NCBI RefSeq assembly: GCF_963855985.1
Contig: NC_087105.1
Span: forward strand, 2,544,501-2,608,500
Direction of reading: 5' to 3'
DNA length: 64,000 nucleotides
DNA from: Ostrinia nubilalis
Taxonomy: Eukaryota > Arthropoda > Insecta > Lepidoptera > Crambidae
The notes under the pieces are model-generated. The model ran no database searches and was not told where the DNA came from. It saw only the letters and a program-made list of their open reading frames with translations. Both the position numbers and the translations under genes were made by a program. Of the stretch, positions 12,055 to 24,627 are shown in pieces (within the stretch, counting starts at the first letter, position 1; each line of letters begins with the position of its first letter).

Positions 12055-12546
12055 ATACACCAAAAGTTAGCACTTAAACACAAATTATTAGAAAAATCAG
12101 TACCGTACTACCAATATAATCCAAACCCAGTGCTAGAGAACTCCAATCACAAAATTTATTTCGATAGAGCAATTCTTACAGATAAAACTATACATTTCAA
12201 TAAACCGGATATCATATTAACTGACAAAAAGAACAAAACAACCTACATCATAGACATTGCAATACCCAATAGCCACAATATAAACAAAACAATTACAGAA
12301 AAAATGACTAAATATACTGATTTAAAGCAAGAAATAATAAGACTATGGAACCAAACTAAAGTAATAATTGTACCGCTTGTGCTCTCTAGCACAGGGGTCA
12401 TACCTCAACAACTGAAAAATAGTTTAAATACGTTAGACCTACCGACTAATACCTTTTACAATATGCAGAAAGCTGCAATTCTCAATACGTGCCGAATTGT
12501 ACGGCGATTCCTACAAGAGGACCATCACTTGGTTAACAACCCGTGA
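12055..12546 (+). pseudogene. Dong/R4-like LINE: C-terminal restriction-like endonuclease
   Basis: An open frame (12019-12546) ends with a recognisable non-LTR RT C-terminus. It has YYQYNPNPVLEN, then FDRAILTD, KPDIILTDKK and YIIDIAIP, followed by a W...VPLVLSSTGVIPQQL stretch. The KPD...D spacing fits the PD-(D/E)XK nuclease of R2/R4/Dong-type LINEs. The first about 12 codons (SSKAYKHNNNN) come from the upstream unit and its TAA repeat, so the start is not the native one. A short tail follows the stop, then ATAAATAATAATAAAG, in keeping with Dong's known preference for TAA repeats. The RT domain is missing. Confidence 0.75.
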
Positions 12547-12720
12547 GGTTTTCTTTCAATACCGGAACAACCAGTTCCGAGAATCTTTAAGAAGAAAATA
12601 TAAATAATAATAAAGTTAATAAAGAGAATAATAATAAATTTCATTTATTCAGATTACAAAGATCCAATTATGGTGTCTGATAAAATCTTAAACTACGAGT
12701 AGAGGCCTTAAGATAATTAA

Positions 12721-12858
12721 GGCCTGATTCGACCAAAATTGTATCCGAGAATAACTCCTGGTATAACTGGCACATTGACATTTTCAGTATGGGAAATATG
12801 TCAAAACTGACGATTTATTCTGAGATTAATATTTACACTTGTTTGGTCGAATCCACCC
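12721..12858. mobile_element. MITE, ATTCGACCAAA ends
   Basis: The ends are GGCCTGATTCGACCAAAATT and the complement of TTTGGTCGAATCCACCC, with imperfect TIRs of about 25 bp. Length is about 138 bp and there is no coding capacity. Confidence 0.55.
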
Positions 12859-13985
12859 TAATTGTTACAACCCATACCATAAGTAAAATAATGAAAACGT
12901 CATACTTAATTAATGTTCTTTTGTTTGAATATAAACGTTATCGTAATGTGCATTGAGTTCAATTTGGGCAGGATTCAAAGCAGCTTATGCTTGTTATAGC
13001 TCGTACGCAAACAGAAGTTCATACTCGCTCATAATTATGCATATCCAATCAAACTTGAACTAATAGTAACCATGTCTGAGAGATATGTTAATCAATGTTA
13101 ATATTAATTATGATTTAATCTGCCACGTGATATAAAGGAAAATAATACAGCCCTTAATTTATAAAAGCTCATGGAACGTCTTTAACCAATGAGCTTTTAA
13201 AAAGGCGAAGAAGTTCCAGTCATCACTGTCCTTTTTTTTATTTCTTTTGGAAACATTTTGTACTTATATTAAAAAAAAACGTTTGTACCTACCTATTTTG
13301 AATATAAGATTTTTTTTAACTATGTAGTTAGCGTTCAGGTGGTACATACCTTGTAAAATGTCGAAAGATATTTATTATTTTTTTTAAAGTTAAACTCTTA
13401 CAAATCTATAAAACAATCTGTAAACTAAATTTTGTATCTCTTTCACTTTAATAAAAGATCTATCTAAACAATTTTTTAAACATCACAAACGCCCAAGTTA
13501 AACGTAGACCTATTTTTCCAACTTACTTCTCAAACACTACCTTCAATATTAGATTGGCTCAAACTGTATAAAAGGGGTAATATTCCGGGATATTTCTCCA
13601 CTGCGATGTGTATCGAGCGAGGACTATTCTTCTTGGACCTGTAAATCTTAACATCGTTTCACCAACTTTGAGGTAAGTAACTGGCGATAAGTTTCGTAAA
13701 AGTTTTATTTTATTTGATTTGTTTGGACAACCAACAAATACAAGCAGATACATGATTTACATGCATATTTTGTCTTAGGACTAGGTGCTATCTTAATTAC
13801 AGGCTGCCATGGCATGCGAAAGTTATCATTGGAAAGACAAGCAAAACATGTTTAAGTAACCATTTATAAACAAGACTTAAAATTTGTGACTTCCAACTGG
13901 ATATCAATAGGGAAGGGATTTGTTTAACATTGGCAATTGTGGGTAAAAATCATTTCATGATGAATTCAATCAGTTTATTAAATGA
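12859..13985. other. Intergenic, no gene recognised
   Basis: AT-rich with several homopolymer runs. The open frame at 13559-13753 (minus) has no family signal. Confidence 0.5.
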
Positions 13986-14185
13986 CTAGCGGTCGTAGTG
14001 GATCCCGTTTTACACCCCTAGGGGTGGTGTTTTGAAAAATCCTTTCTTAGCGGATGCCTACGTCATAACATCTACCTGCACGCCAAATTTCAGCCCGATC
14101 CGTCCAGTGGTTTGGGCTGTGCGTTGATAGACTATGTCAGTCAGTCAGTCAGTCAGTCAGTCAGTCAGTCAGTCACCTTTGAGTT
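13986..14185 (-). mobile_element. Helitron-like repeat with GTCA microsatellite
   Basis: On the minus strand it ends in CTAG (13986-13989) next to T, after a partly kept GC-rich end. It contains the same GGACGGATCGGGCTGAAATT block as 5305-5494. The 5' side is a (GACT)n tract at 14130-14174. Confidence 0.65.
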
Positions 14186-14484
14186 TTATTCTAAACTTTG
14201 TCTGACTGTTCTCTGATCTCTCTGATCATCTCCTTCCTTGTTGTGGATAAAAAAATTGGAAGAACAGGAAATAGAGCACACAATGACATACCATAGAGCG
14301 TCTCACGAGCAGCAGCGGAAATGACGCGTCGCGGGTCGAGCCATCTGCCGGCAATAATCTGCGCCCCAGTTTCGTTGATTTTAATCCGTTGTATCTTTCT
14401 ATGATTGAATAAAATTATTAAGTGAAATATTTTCTTGGGGACGACGTTTATTGGCCCTAATTTATCTGTTAATTTGGCAAGTCT

Positions 14485-14603
14485 AAGGCTGGGTTACTCC
14501 ATCTTACTTTACAACTTTGAAAAACGCGAAAAATCTGTCAAACTCCATACAAAAAACACCGGTTATCTTACGGTCAAAGTTAGGTGGTGCAACTCAGCCT
14601 AAA
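14485..14603. mobile_element. MITE family AGGCTGAGTTGCACC, copy 1
   Basis: The element is about 117 bp with near-palindromic ends: AAGGCTGGGTTACTCCATC on the left and GGTGGTGCAACTCAGCCT on the right. Another copy is at 60051-60171, one split by a LINE is at 21319-21632, and a decayed one is near 19772-19860. Confidence 0.7.
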
Positions 14604-15447
14604 TAAAGTCTAGACTTTATAATTTTTGATAATTTTCTTGTAGTCTCACTATTTACTGACGAGTAAATAGGTACTGAGTGGGTAAACAAGGTATAATTCT
14701 GAGCCCTTTAGGTGAGTATGAAGTCAAATCGATTTTTTTAATAAAAATAGTACAGTAAAATAAAAAGCTTTGCGTCTTCCTGCAGTAGCTTCTTCCATCA
14801 GCGTACATATATGCTGTTCCACGTTCAATTTCGAGTATAGTTAATGATGAATGTCTTCATTAATTTCAATTGAGATTTCATCCTTACTAAAGTCGCACCC
14901 GAAGTAACTCTACCATTATTACCTAAAAACACAGCAAAAGTTTGTTTTTCAATCATTTTTGTTAAACTAAGCAATCGGAGTCTAATTTACTTTGCAAACT
15001 GAAAAAGCCACTGGTTTATTTCGTATCGAAATCGATTAAATCACAAACGGTCAACCTAATCGCCATGAAATCGTTTTAAATGGCATAGCATCTGCTGTAC
15101 TCTATCCAGAATTTGATAGCGACTGATCGTTTTTTGTTTCTGTAATGCGATCATTGCCGCAAGTTTTTGTTTTTCTTTGCGAAACAGGCAAAGACAAACG
15201 TAATTAGTGGGCTCTGTTTGCGAAGTATATTGCCTATTGGATCGCGGTTCGCAGATTTTCGGCAAAGGTATTAGTTTTTTTGCCTTGATTCATTTATCAA
15301 TGTTTAATGTTAGTAGAATTTTTATTCATTTTTATTAATAAGGTCTTTTTATTCTTTAAATATAGAATTCATTAATTGAAACAGATAATTTACTTCAATT
15401 TTAGATAAAAAAATAAGCGCACTTAAACGTTAAAATTGATTATTCAA
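14604..15447. other. Intergenic, no gene recognised
   Basis: The longest open frame (15056-15265 minus) is basic and Q/K-rich, with no family I recognise and no splice context. Confidence 0.5.
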
Positions 15448-15654
15448 TCTACTATATAAAAATAAGTCGGGTTTTCCTCCCTGACGCTATCTAACTCCAG
15501 AACGCACGAACCGATTTCCACGGTTTTGCATTCGTTGGAAAGGTCTCGGGCTCCGTGAGGTTTATAGCAAAGAAAATTCAGGAAAAATTTCAACAGAAAA
15601 GCGGGAAGGGGGTGAAACGGGATCCACGCGTACGAAGTCGCGGGCGGCCGCTAG
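15448..15654 (+). mobile_element. Complete 207-bp non-autonomous Helitron-like element
   Basis: It starts TCTACTATATAAAAATAAG after an A and ends CGCGGGCGGCCGCTAG before a T. It has the expected Helitron ends: 5' TC, a 3' hairpin a few bases before CTAG, and insertion between A and T. There are no TIRs and no target duplication. Confidence 0.75.
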
Positions 15655-16096
15655 TTTGATCATATAAAGAACTATTGCATAATAGTTACTATCCTATTTT
15701 TTATGCGGTTTAGATTGGTTAATCGAGCTGTTTATAAACTGTGGTATACCACATGCCCTAATGTAATGGATGTTTTAATTAATCGTAATTTTATTGACAT
15801 TCGATTCAGTTCAATCAAATTACAAACAATAAAAAATGTTACTATAATGTTGCCACTTGCAATGTAGGTATAGAGAAGTGCAAATTCTTACCTAACATTA
15901 CCTAGCGAAATTGCCATAAAAATCCAGTTTGTTATACGCCAAACCTTTCCGTCAATCCCAAAGATAAACAAATAAACATCTTCCCAGAAAATTGTGTTTC
16001 CTTCCTCAGATATTGAAGTTGTCAGTGGCACGGATCATGAAACTCAATTTCGTGGTCAAATAAATCGCCGCCGCGGTCAAAGTTCGTGTGTCCCTT
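15655..16096. other. Intergenic, no gene recognised
   Basis: AT-rich spacer. Nothing coding seen. Confidence 0.5.
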
Positions 16097-16676
16097 AGAC
16101 TAAGAGCTAGTGAACGCCAGACTTAGGTATACCTACCTGTTTTCACCATCAATCCTAAATTTTTAAGTGACACTTAACAAAATTCCTGTTATGTGTTAGC
16201 ATAGGGGTCACTTAAAAATTATGGATTGATGAAACGGGCATTAGACATTTTATAAAAGTCGAAAGTTTGTCAGTAAGCCCCAATATAGGTAAGAATGTTG
16301 GTGCATCATGAAGTTTGGGTCATCGTGGCTTTGGCAGCTACACTAAAATTACTATCTGGCAAGGAGTTGGAACTGTCAAAACTGCTTCTAACTATTGCCT
16401 AAATATTTTATGTTAAAATCAGCTTTTATGGTGTCTTACGTTGGGAACATGCGCTGGCAAACTTTCAGCTTTTAGGCGGGTTTTAGAATCGCGCTGACCG
16501 CTCGCTGATCGTCGGCGCTGACAGATCAATATGTATGTAATTGAAGGGAACGTTCTTGAGTGACGCTGATCTTCATACATTTCGGCTGTCAGCGCTGACG
16601 GTCAGCGTGCGTCAGCGTGACTCTAAAACCAGCCGTATAAAATAACGTAGGTCTGGCGTTCACTAGCTCTTAGTCT
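16097..16676. mobile_element. 580-bp TIR element with nested hairpins
   Basis: The ends are a perfect 26-bp inverted repeat starting AGACTAAGAGCTAGTGAACG, flanked by T and A. Inside are a second inverted pair at 16144-16233 (ATTTTTAAGTGAC and its complement) and a separate MITE at 16475-16634. There is no transposase frame. Confidence 0.7.
16475..16634. mobile_element. 160-bp MITE nested in the 580-bp element
   Basis: The ends are GGCGGGTTTTAGAATCGCG and the complement of GTGACTCTAAAACCAGCC, with TIRs of about 50 bp rich in GCTGACNNTCAGC-type sub-repeats. Confidence 0.65.
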
Positions 16677-16805
16677 ACCTCCCTTTCATCCCACTGTGAT
16701 GGATGGGAGACAGGATATTGGTCCTCTAGATCTGACGTATTGACCAATTACCACTTAATACGTACTTGAGACTTTTGTGATTGTCACATTAGAGCAATAG
16801 CTGTA

Positions 16806-17018
16806 CTATAGATCGTTTCATCCACGAAGACGCGCCCCATCATTCTTCCGCTAATGTTTGAGTGTTATCGGTAGGTACACGCTAAATTTTATCCATGAGT
16901 GCACACGCACACTACAATAATGACGCTCGGATTACTCGCATCAAACTCCCTGCACCCCGCGCTTCCCTCGACCAAAAAATGGTCGGGCGCGTCTTTGTGG
17001 ATGAAAAGATCTATATAG
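16806..17018. mobile_element. MITE with TTTCATCCAC ends
   Basis: The inverted repeats are CTATAGATCGTTTCATCCAC...GACGCGCCC and GGGCGCGTC...GTGGATGAAAAGATCTATA. Internal sequence is GC-rich and has no frame. About 210 bp. Confidence 0.7.
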
Positions 17019-18000
17019 TTAATTGACTCTTACACGCTATCAATTCATACTAATTATAATAAAATGCGAAAATAACTCTGTCTCTGTTTGTCTGATACAT
17101 TTTCACTCTACTGATCCATTTTGAAGTACTTACTCAAAATTATTAGTCACAGAGAAAAACAGTCCCAGATTTTTTGAAAGTTGGGATTTTTGTATATTTT
17201 TTGTGACAGACCAAAATTTAAAAAAAATGCACAAGCTATTTTAAATAAGTTTTGTAACAGGTGTTTTATGCATTTATCTAGCTACCTAAACATTGTGACA
17301 TTCGTTATCGCTTTGACTTAGTTTTTATTAAGTATTGTTACATTCTAAGATTTTTTCTAATAATCTTTCTCGATAGAAAACTTTCCCGTCATTCTTCCAA
17401 GTTCCAATACATAAACCAAAGTAAACTATACATAATAAGATCCAAGTTTACTACTTAACCGAACACAGCAAAGCTTTCAATCGATGTATATCAAGTGCGA
17501 CAAGGGTAGTGCATTACAATAAGTCCTGAAATATAAAGGACTTTCAAAGCCATAAAGTGCATGAGAGCGTTGGAAAAGATAGTTTATAGTTTACAAGTAA
17601 TCTCACTTAAAAGTGGATAATACTTATACATTATAGTTATTATAGTTCCAAACCCACGGATAGTTAAAACTTCCTCTCAAGTTATAAATATAAACTGAAG
17701 GAGCTAACAAAAAGCGTATTTTATGTTCCTAAAACACTTGCACGTTTCCCAAAAAGTAGTGTGACACATACTTATTTATTTTTGTTTTAATAACATACAA
17801 TAAAAAGCTGAATATATTTTGATGAAAGCTAGTTTAGAATACAGAAAATTACTCGTAGTTTTTCTGTAAAAAAATATTTGAATTTATTCTGCGAATAATA
17901 GCTAGCTACATATTTAACTCGTAGAGCAAGTATTTTAAAAAGAACAAAATATAAAATAGGTATATATTTTATCTCTAGCAGAAATAAAAAGCCGCTATGA
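17019..18000. other. Intergenic, no gene recognised
   Basis: AT-rich with scattered short frames. No splice-bounded coding block. Confidence 0.5.
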
Positions 18001-18008
18001 AATGAGAT

Positions 18009-19178
18009 TAGGGTTTCTGCTCGAGCTTTCTCGAACTCGAGAAAACTCGAGAAATTTGGCTTCATTCGAGACGAGAAAAAAATCACCGGAGCTCGAGAAT
18101 TCTCGAGTTTCGATTTTGAAGCTTTGATATTCTTGAAAGCCTATTTTCTTAGACAAAAGTAAGTTTTTAATTATTTAATAGGCAAACGTTGCTTTTAGAC
18201 TGGCCTAGTCTTTCCTTTTTTAACTGATTTGATTTGAAAGTAATGATCTAAATCGAAACTAAGTTATAATGTTCACCAACGAGTATGCTATATTTATTAT
18301 TATGAATGTTTAACTCTGACTGATTTAAAGACGAAGATGCTTGGTGTTTCTTTGCGAGATCGAATCAGAAATGAGGAAATCCGTAAACGAACTAAAGTCG
18401 ATGACATAACCCGACGGATTAGCAAGCTGAAGTGGCAATGGGCAGGGCACATAGTACGCAGAACTGACGGCCGATGGGGCAGCAAGGTTCTGGAACGGAG
18501 GCCGCGTACCGGAAGGCGCAGCGTAGGACGTCCACTTACAAGGCGGACCGACGACATCGTAAAGGTAGCAGGGAAGCACTAGACGCAGGCCGCTACTAAT
18601 CGATCAACGTGGAAAGCATTAGGGGAGGCCTATGTTCAGCAGTGGACGTCCTATGGCTGACATGATGATGATGATGATGATTTAAAGACTGAAAAATCTG
18701 TCTGTTAGTTTAGGTACTCGTGCCTCTTCGTAAAGTTTATTCAAGTCGTTATCTTTAAGTTTAAAAAAATATTAAAAAGTTTTTTATGTTTATAAAAAAA
18801 AACTATTTATCGTAATTTTGCTATTCGGACTTGTGTTCTTTGGAAAACAAGTGATTCAATTGATTTTTATTGTTATTTATCCTTAAAGTACACGCGACTT
18901 TATGACTTTTGTTATGATTATTAGTTAATATTAATTATGAAAGAAGATTTTATTTTTTGTTTCTTTCTTTACCAAAATAAGTGGTACTAAATTCTAATAT
19001 TGATTGTTGTGCAATAAAAGTAGGTATATTACATTAAAAAAACCTGTGTTTTTATTATATTTCAACCGATTTCAACAGTTTTCATTAAAAGACTCGAGAC
19101 CCGAGAAAACTCGAGACTTTGGCCTCGAGAATTCTCGAAACTCGAGAAAAAAAATAAGTCGAGAAATCAGAAACCCTA
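18009..19178. mobile_element. 1.17-kb hAT-like element, perfect 8-bp TSD, CTCGAG-rich ends
   Basis: The ends TAGGGTTTCTG and CAGAAACCCTA are flanked by AATGAGAT on both sides (18001-18008 and 19179-19186). Both subterminal regions are crowded with CTCGAGAA-type motifs, several within about 100 bp of each end, as hAT transposase binding sites often are. It has no transposase and is therefore non-autonomous. An RTE fragment (18333-18677) is nested inside. Confidence 0.8.
18333..18677 (+). mobile_element. RTE LINE 3' fragment nested in hAT-like element, 12-bp TSD
   Basis: TGATTTAAAGAC flanks it at 18321-18332 and 18678-18689. The frame starts MLGVSLRDRIRNEEIRKRTK and continues through WQWAGHIVRRTDGRWGSKVL to RPLTRRTDD and a stop after VAGKH. 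The family end LGEAYVQQWTSYG is recovered further on. A (GATGAT)n tail follows. It is the best-preserved short copy here. Confidence 0.85.
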
Positions 19179-19186
19179 AATGAGAT

Positions 19187-20347
19187 ATAACTTTAGATAA
19201 TAATTTCATTTTTGAGACGATAATAAAAATCTTATTTTCACGAGGAATATCTCTGCTCTTTTTTTTTTCAGGACATACTTTCTTCCGTGTATTCAACTTA
19301 TCTTTTGATGCATAATATTTGAATGGAAATCTTCCCTAAAAATACATTTTTTATTCGTAATGAGAGCTTAATTTATAGGCCCATAAGCAGGTCAGGCTCA
19401 ACCTGGCTGAGGGCCACTTGCGTTTGCAACGCAACACGGGTTCTGCTACAGAAAATAAGATGGGCGGCTGTTTTGCGTACACTTAGGAGCAAGATTATTT
19501 GCAATAAAACATTTTTTGAAACAACATTTTTGATTAAAAAGTCAAACAACAAAAGGTACTCAAAAATATAATTGTAAATCAACAACAGAAAGTCAGATTC
19601 TATACAAAAGACTAATTAATAATTCTCTATGAGAAGTAAGTACCTATTATGACATCCTCCCTAACCCAGCAGACGGGTCACTTTGCTGACCAGGCGGCCA
19701 GCAAAGTGGGCAATATAAGCCAAATCCTCTATTTGCCTTTCATCTTTCTTCTGCAGTGAAGACTAGCCCTTGGTTGCACCATCTTACTTTAAATCCATAC
19801 AAAAACACCTGTTATAGTTATAGCTATGGTTAAAGTTAAGGTGATGAAGTGGGCTGTGGTGAAGTAAGGCTAAATTAGTGTCCTAATAATGATGATGTCA
19901 TGAAGTCTTGAACATACATATTATAGTCTCGCCCCGTTAAGTTATTCGAGTTTTCAGATTCAGATGTAACAAATAAATCAACTTTAAAAAAGCCAGCCCT
20001 ATATTCCACGAAAATACTACCACAAACGCGAAAGTGCGATACAGAAGCACCATAAATCAGTCGAGTGCAGTTTCCTTGCTCGCAATTGCACCTGACCCAG
20101 TTCCAGCGGGTGAGAAATATTTTTATGGAGAAATCTTCAAAGTCGTTTGTCGCAAAGCTGTTAGCAGGTAGCTTAAAGCTTGTTGGAGCTTCATTTATCC
20201 TACCCTGGTTTAAACTGATTAGTTTGAAGATACCTAGAACTTTATAATACCTTTCTTATCAGCTTATCAGAGTATAATAAGAAGCCTATTGACTTTTTAC
20301 TCAGCAAGTAGGTCAATATATGCTTCAGGTTTAAAGTTAGGTACTAA
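19187..20347. other. Intergenic; decayed MITE near 19772-19860
   Basis: No gene recognised. The 19772-19860 block resembles the AGGCTGAGTTGCACC MITE family with internal loss. Confidence 0.5.
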
Positions 20348-20549
20348 TCTATCTATATAAATAAAAATGAATTGACGTTCGTTAGTCTGATTAAAACTCG
20401 AGAACGGCTGGGCCGATTGAGCTGATTTTGGTTTTAAAATGTTTGTCGTAGTCCAGGGTAGGTTTAAACGGTGAGCAAATACGCGCGCGATATTGTTTTT
20501 CTGTGACAGACAAAATTCCACGCGGGCGAAGCCGCGAGCGGAAAGCTAG
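20348..20549 (+). mobile_element. Complete 202-bp Helitron-like element (Lep1-type)
   Basis: It starts TCTATCTATATAAATAAAA after an A and ends CGGGCGAAGCCGCGAGCGG...AAAGCTAG before T. It contains the typical ACTCGAGAACGGCTGGGCCG block. The 3' hairpin CGCGGGCGAAGCCGCG lies a few bases before CTAG. Confidence 0.75.
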
Positions 20550-21318
20550 TAACTAAAAAAATCGAGCGCGACTATGTTTGAAAATACAATCTTTAAGCTT
20601 TTAGTTGCCTGCGGCTTTGTCCGAGTTACAGAAACTTTGTCTATCAGAGAAAATCCAAAAACGGACATTTAGACACCTTCTTCACGAATCATATGTATAT
20701 TCTATCTATTGGTGAAAACCACATAAAAATCCACTCAGTTTATCGAAAACAGACATAAACGCAGCGGATTTTGAATAATGATAAGGCTACTTGTACCTAA
20801 TTTATTATAAAATTCGAAAAAAATGGTCATTTACTTACAGAAAGCTTTATTAAATTAATTTATCTTTGATTATACTATTTCTAAACTCAATAGATCTCTT
20901 AACCACCTGAGCAAGCTACCAAATTCCCACTCAGAACTAAGCTCAAGTTTGTTTAACTTGTTCAGGTGAACTTGATCGTCTAGATCTAGACTAGAGTAAG
21001 TTTGACAGTCTAACTTGAACCATCTTCAACTCTCCAAGTTAAATATACGCAACGCAAATATTTGTTGGGGTGTGTGGAATTGACAGGGCTCAAAAGGAAA
21101 ATGAAAATACTTTTCTTAAATAAACACTTTACAATTATTACAAGATTTATGTGCCGCTCTCGTATAAGGTTAACCTGGGTTATTAACCTGTGTAACGAGA
21201 GTCAGGCTCCTCCTCAAAAAAACAAAGACTAAAATCAGTGTTTAGATTGAATTTTTTTGAAGGAAAATACTAAATTTCACATTTTTTATTGTTTTTCTAT
21301 ATCTCTGCAATGTATAGG
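20550..21318. other. Intergenic, no gene recognised
   Basis: AT-rich. Nothing coding seen. Confidence 0.5.
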
Positions 21319-21632
21319 CTGAGTTGCACCAACTTGAACCGTAACTTTAACAGTAACCGGCAGTGGGCAGGGCACATAGTACGCAGAACTGACGGACGAT
21401 GGGGCAGCAAGGTTCTGGGATGGAGGCCGCGTACCGGAAAACGCAGCGTGGGACGTCCACCTACAAGGTGGACCGACGACCTGATAAAGGTAGCAGGAAG
21501 GCGCTGGATGCAGGCCGCTACCAACCGTGCGATGTGGTAGTCATTGGGGGAAGCCTATGTTCAGCAGTAGACGTCCCATAGGATTTCAGCCATAGCTGAA
21601 ATGATGAAGATGGTGCAACTCAGCCTTAGTTT
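21319..21632 (+). mobile_element. AGGCTGAGTTGCACC MITE interrupted by an RTE fragment
   Basis: The outer ends AGGCTGAGTTGCACCAAC and GGTGCAACTCAGCCT belong to the MITE. From about 21360 to 21610 an RTE 3' fragment on the plus strand (WAGHIVRRTDGRWGSKVLGW, then RPPTRWTDDLIKVAGRRWMQ) replaces or interrupts the MITE middle and ends in a GATGAAGATG tail. Confidence 0.7.
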
Positions 21633-24169
21633 ATTATGTTTCTCTTCCATGAATACTAAACATAATCACGAGGGGACAAAATAGCCCAGAGAGACACACA
21701 AAGTGGCCAAAAAGTTGAGACCACAACCTTATTCGAATTAACAAACTTTTCGCTACTTTGGGTGTCAAGAACTATTTGATACTGACTGTACCCTATTCTT
21801 AAATCCATTATTCAAATATATTTACTTTAATAATGTAGGTAATAAAGAATACCGGTAATTTGAACTTTCCCCCGTTTTCTTAGATTTCTCATTTCAAGTT
21901 TCGTGCGAGGTCTTGGCGGTAGACGGCGAAACTTGGACGCATAAATCGACCGAAAATGTAGAGTAGGGATGTAGCTTAGTTATTTTAAGCAACGGTGATT
22001 AATTTTTCAATGATTAAATTAATTAATTTAATATAGCTGCGTCCATCCTTCTTTTTATACGTTTCGCTCTTGGCAGAGCGGTCGTGGTCACGTTGAGACG
22101 TTGTTCACATCGGTTGTAGAGGCGGATACAACTCTCTTCTGCCATCTTTCTCTGTTGGCAGACTGGTTCATCCTAGACATAGTGAAATAAGTGACAGTTT
22201 CCATTCTGTAATTGTATCGCAATTTCTTTTGTGCATACCTAATTCTAAATTTGACCTTCTTGTGATAATACAGCTGATTATTTCAAGTTGTGTTTCATTA
22301 TAAGGTTTATAACTGTGTCAGTATTTTGAAATATCAAATTCAGTTTTAATTTTTTTTGGACACGAGGTATGCATTTTTTCAGACTAAATAAACCTAAATC
22401 ATTACAATTTTTTTTTTACTCTCCCTACGAGTATTTCAGTAACTGCTCCAAAATATCACTCGTACCATCCCTATCCATAAAATAGAAAAGCTGACTTTAT
22501 CCCGTTGAAACCCTGAACTGCCTTTCAGTTCACTGAAAGCGAGAAAAGTTTTTTTACGTGAAACCGCACTTCTATACCAGCCTCTTTGGTACGGGTCAAC
22601 GAGCCAGCTTTTATTTAAAGGTTGTGCATTTATACCATAGACAACTTACATATAGACGCACCCCCTTACTAATAAAAAGTTATACGCTTGTTGAACACAG
22701 ATTTTAAAATTACTTTTTCATACTAAACGTCACTTTAAAACTCTTTCTTTCTTGTTTTTCTGTTCAATCAGCGAATGATTTTTATTAGTAAGAAGGGCAG
22801 CGTTTAATAAAAATGTCACGATTAAATCCTGTTCAAGAAGCGTAATTGGAAAGAGCTCGAAATAACAAGGTGATCTTGTTACTTATATTTTCAGTCTGAT
22901 TACCTACTGCAGGAGCACGACTACCAGAGGCACATGGAAGATTTGTTCTTCACTCCCCACACTGGCCAGACGGGTAGTGAGGCCTGCTGATGTTCGCATA
23001 TTTCTCTCAAACAAATTTTGACACTTTAATGGTGGAAAAAAATATATTTCGGCTATGAAAAAATATGTTGAAATGTTGCCTAAAATGTAGAGATGTTGAA
23101 GGGAAAACTTTTTGAGGTAGTAGTAGTAAGTAGTCTATGTTGTACTATCTGTTAAGGATATTGACCCTTAAAGTCAAAGGGTTATTTCAATCCATTAGAT
23201 CAATTGTTTGATAAGCGCTGTATTGGAGAACATTTGAGGAGCAAAATGGTCTGCAACTTTGCTTTGACCTGCTTTAAATGTTGTAATTAGAGCTTTTACC
23301 ACAGCTTTTACGAACAAGGTCTTTCCTTACGTATGTAGGTACCTATCAACTTTCAGTTCCAATCTCTTTTACTTAGTATGTAAGCACCCAAACTATTTAT
23401 TGGGTTCGCAGTGTGTAGGACTAGCTTTTGGTCGTGGCTTCGTCCACATATTATTTCGTTTAAAAGCAGCCTAAATGTTAACCAATTTGCTATAATGAAG
23501 ATAATATTTCATCAAAATTCGTCCAGTAGTTGAGCAAGCTAGAGTAGGTATGTAAACATCTATCCATAATCACGACACAAACTGTCACGTTTCTCATAAG
23601 TGAACATAATATAAACGAAATAAAATACGAAATATCCCATTCCCATAAGAGAATAAACCATTAATAATATTATTACAATACATTTCGTATCATAAATGGA
23701 AATCCCCTGTTTTCAGAAAGACGATATTAAGCCTTTTTCACGTGTATAGGTAATATCCTTTAAATTCCAATCAATAACAAAAAGCCTCCGGCGGGTTTAA
23801 GGTTATAAATCATCACGCAAACATCAATGACCATGATGCATGATAGTCATTGGACTAGGTATTTTACTTTTTGACTTCGAGCTCTTACGAATTAGACGTT
23901 TTTAGACGCACGTTCGTCGTCCATTTACCTACAGGACCGCACACTGAAAATTGTATGACAACTGCGTTGGAATAAAAATTACAATTACCAATAAAGTGTG
24001 CGGTCTTATAAACGCTGGTGGTGTAATGGTGTGGTGGCTGGTGTAAAGTATTTTCGATGGTGTATAAAGTAATACTAAAGAGGTCACAGCACACCGGTTC
24101 AGACATCGAATTGTGGTTTTGAGAGGTCCACCAGGTTTATGTTGTGTTTCCCTCTTTTTCTTCTTGTCA
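21633..24169. other. Intergenic; dispersed repeat copy near 22905-23015
   Basis: No gene recognised in 2.5 kb. The 22905-23015 block (CTGGCCAGACGGGT, GATGTTCGCATATTT) recurs at 24897-25020 and 34252-34382. Confidence 0.5.
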
Positions 24170-24345
24170 TGTCGACAACAAACCTACACAGCGTCAGCCT
24201 AAAACTCCGGCACAAGAATGGCGTTGTCAGTATTAGCCTTCATTAAAACAAATCTTCCTGCGTGCAGTTGTTTGGGCACGCAGGGCACGACATCATGTGC
24301 TTAGTCGACTGGGGAACAAATCACACTTGTACTCCAAGTTGTTTC
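24170..24345 (-). pseudogene. LINE RT C-terminal remnant (empty-site paralog)
   Basis: It is homologous to 3160-3296 plus 3676-3720. It keeps CPACPNNCTQEDL-like residues but has stop codons. It lacks the MITE found in the other copy. Confidence 0.6.
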
Positions 24346-24627
24346 CCTCTTAATCCAAAAGTTTTAATTTCATCGACCTTCTGCTGAATCTATAGTCTGC
24401 ATCAGTCTGATGTAGCGTATTATATTTACATACATAATAGTCATGCAATGATTCTGCCAATGCCAGCCAACGCTTGTGTATTAAGATGCATACCTACATG
24501 TCTAAAAAATGTGTCGTGTGATTTTTATGGTCGGAAAACCCACGTGCATATCCCGACAGTCACTCGATTGGACGAATTGTGAACAGCTTAATGTCACTTC
24601 TATTTGGACCCGATTCGTAGCTCCACG

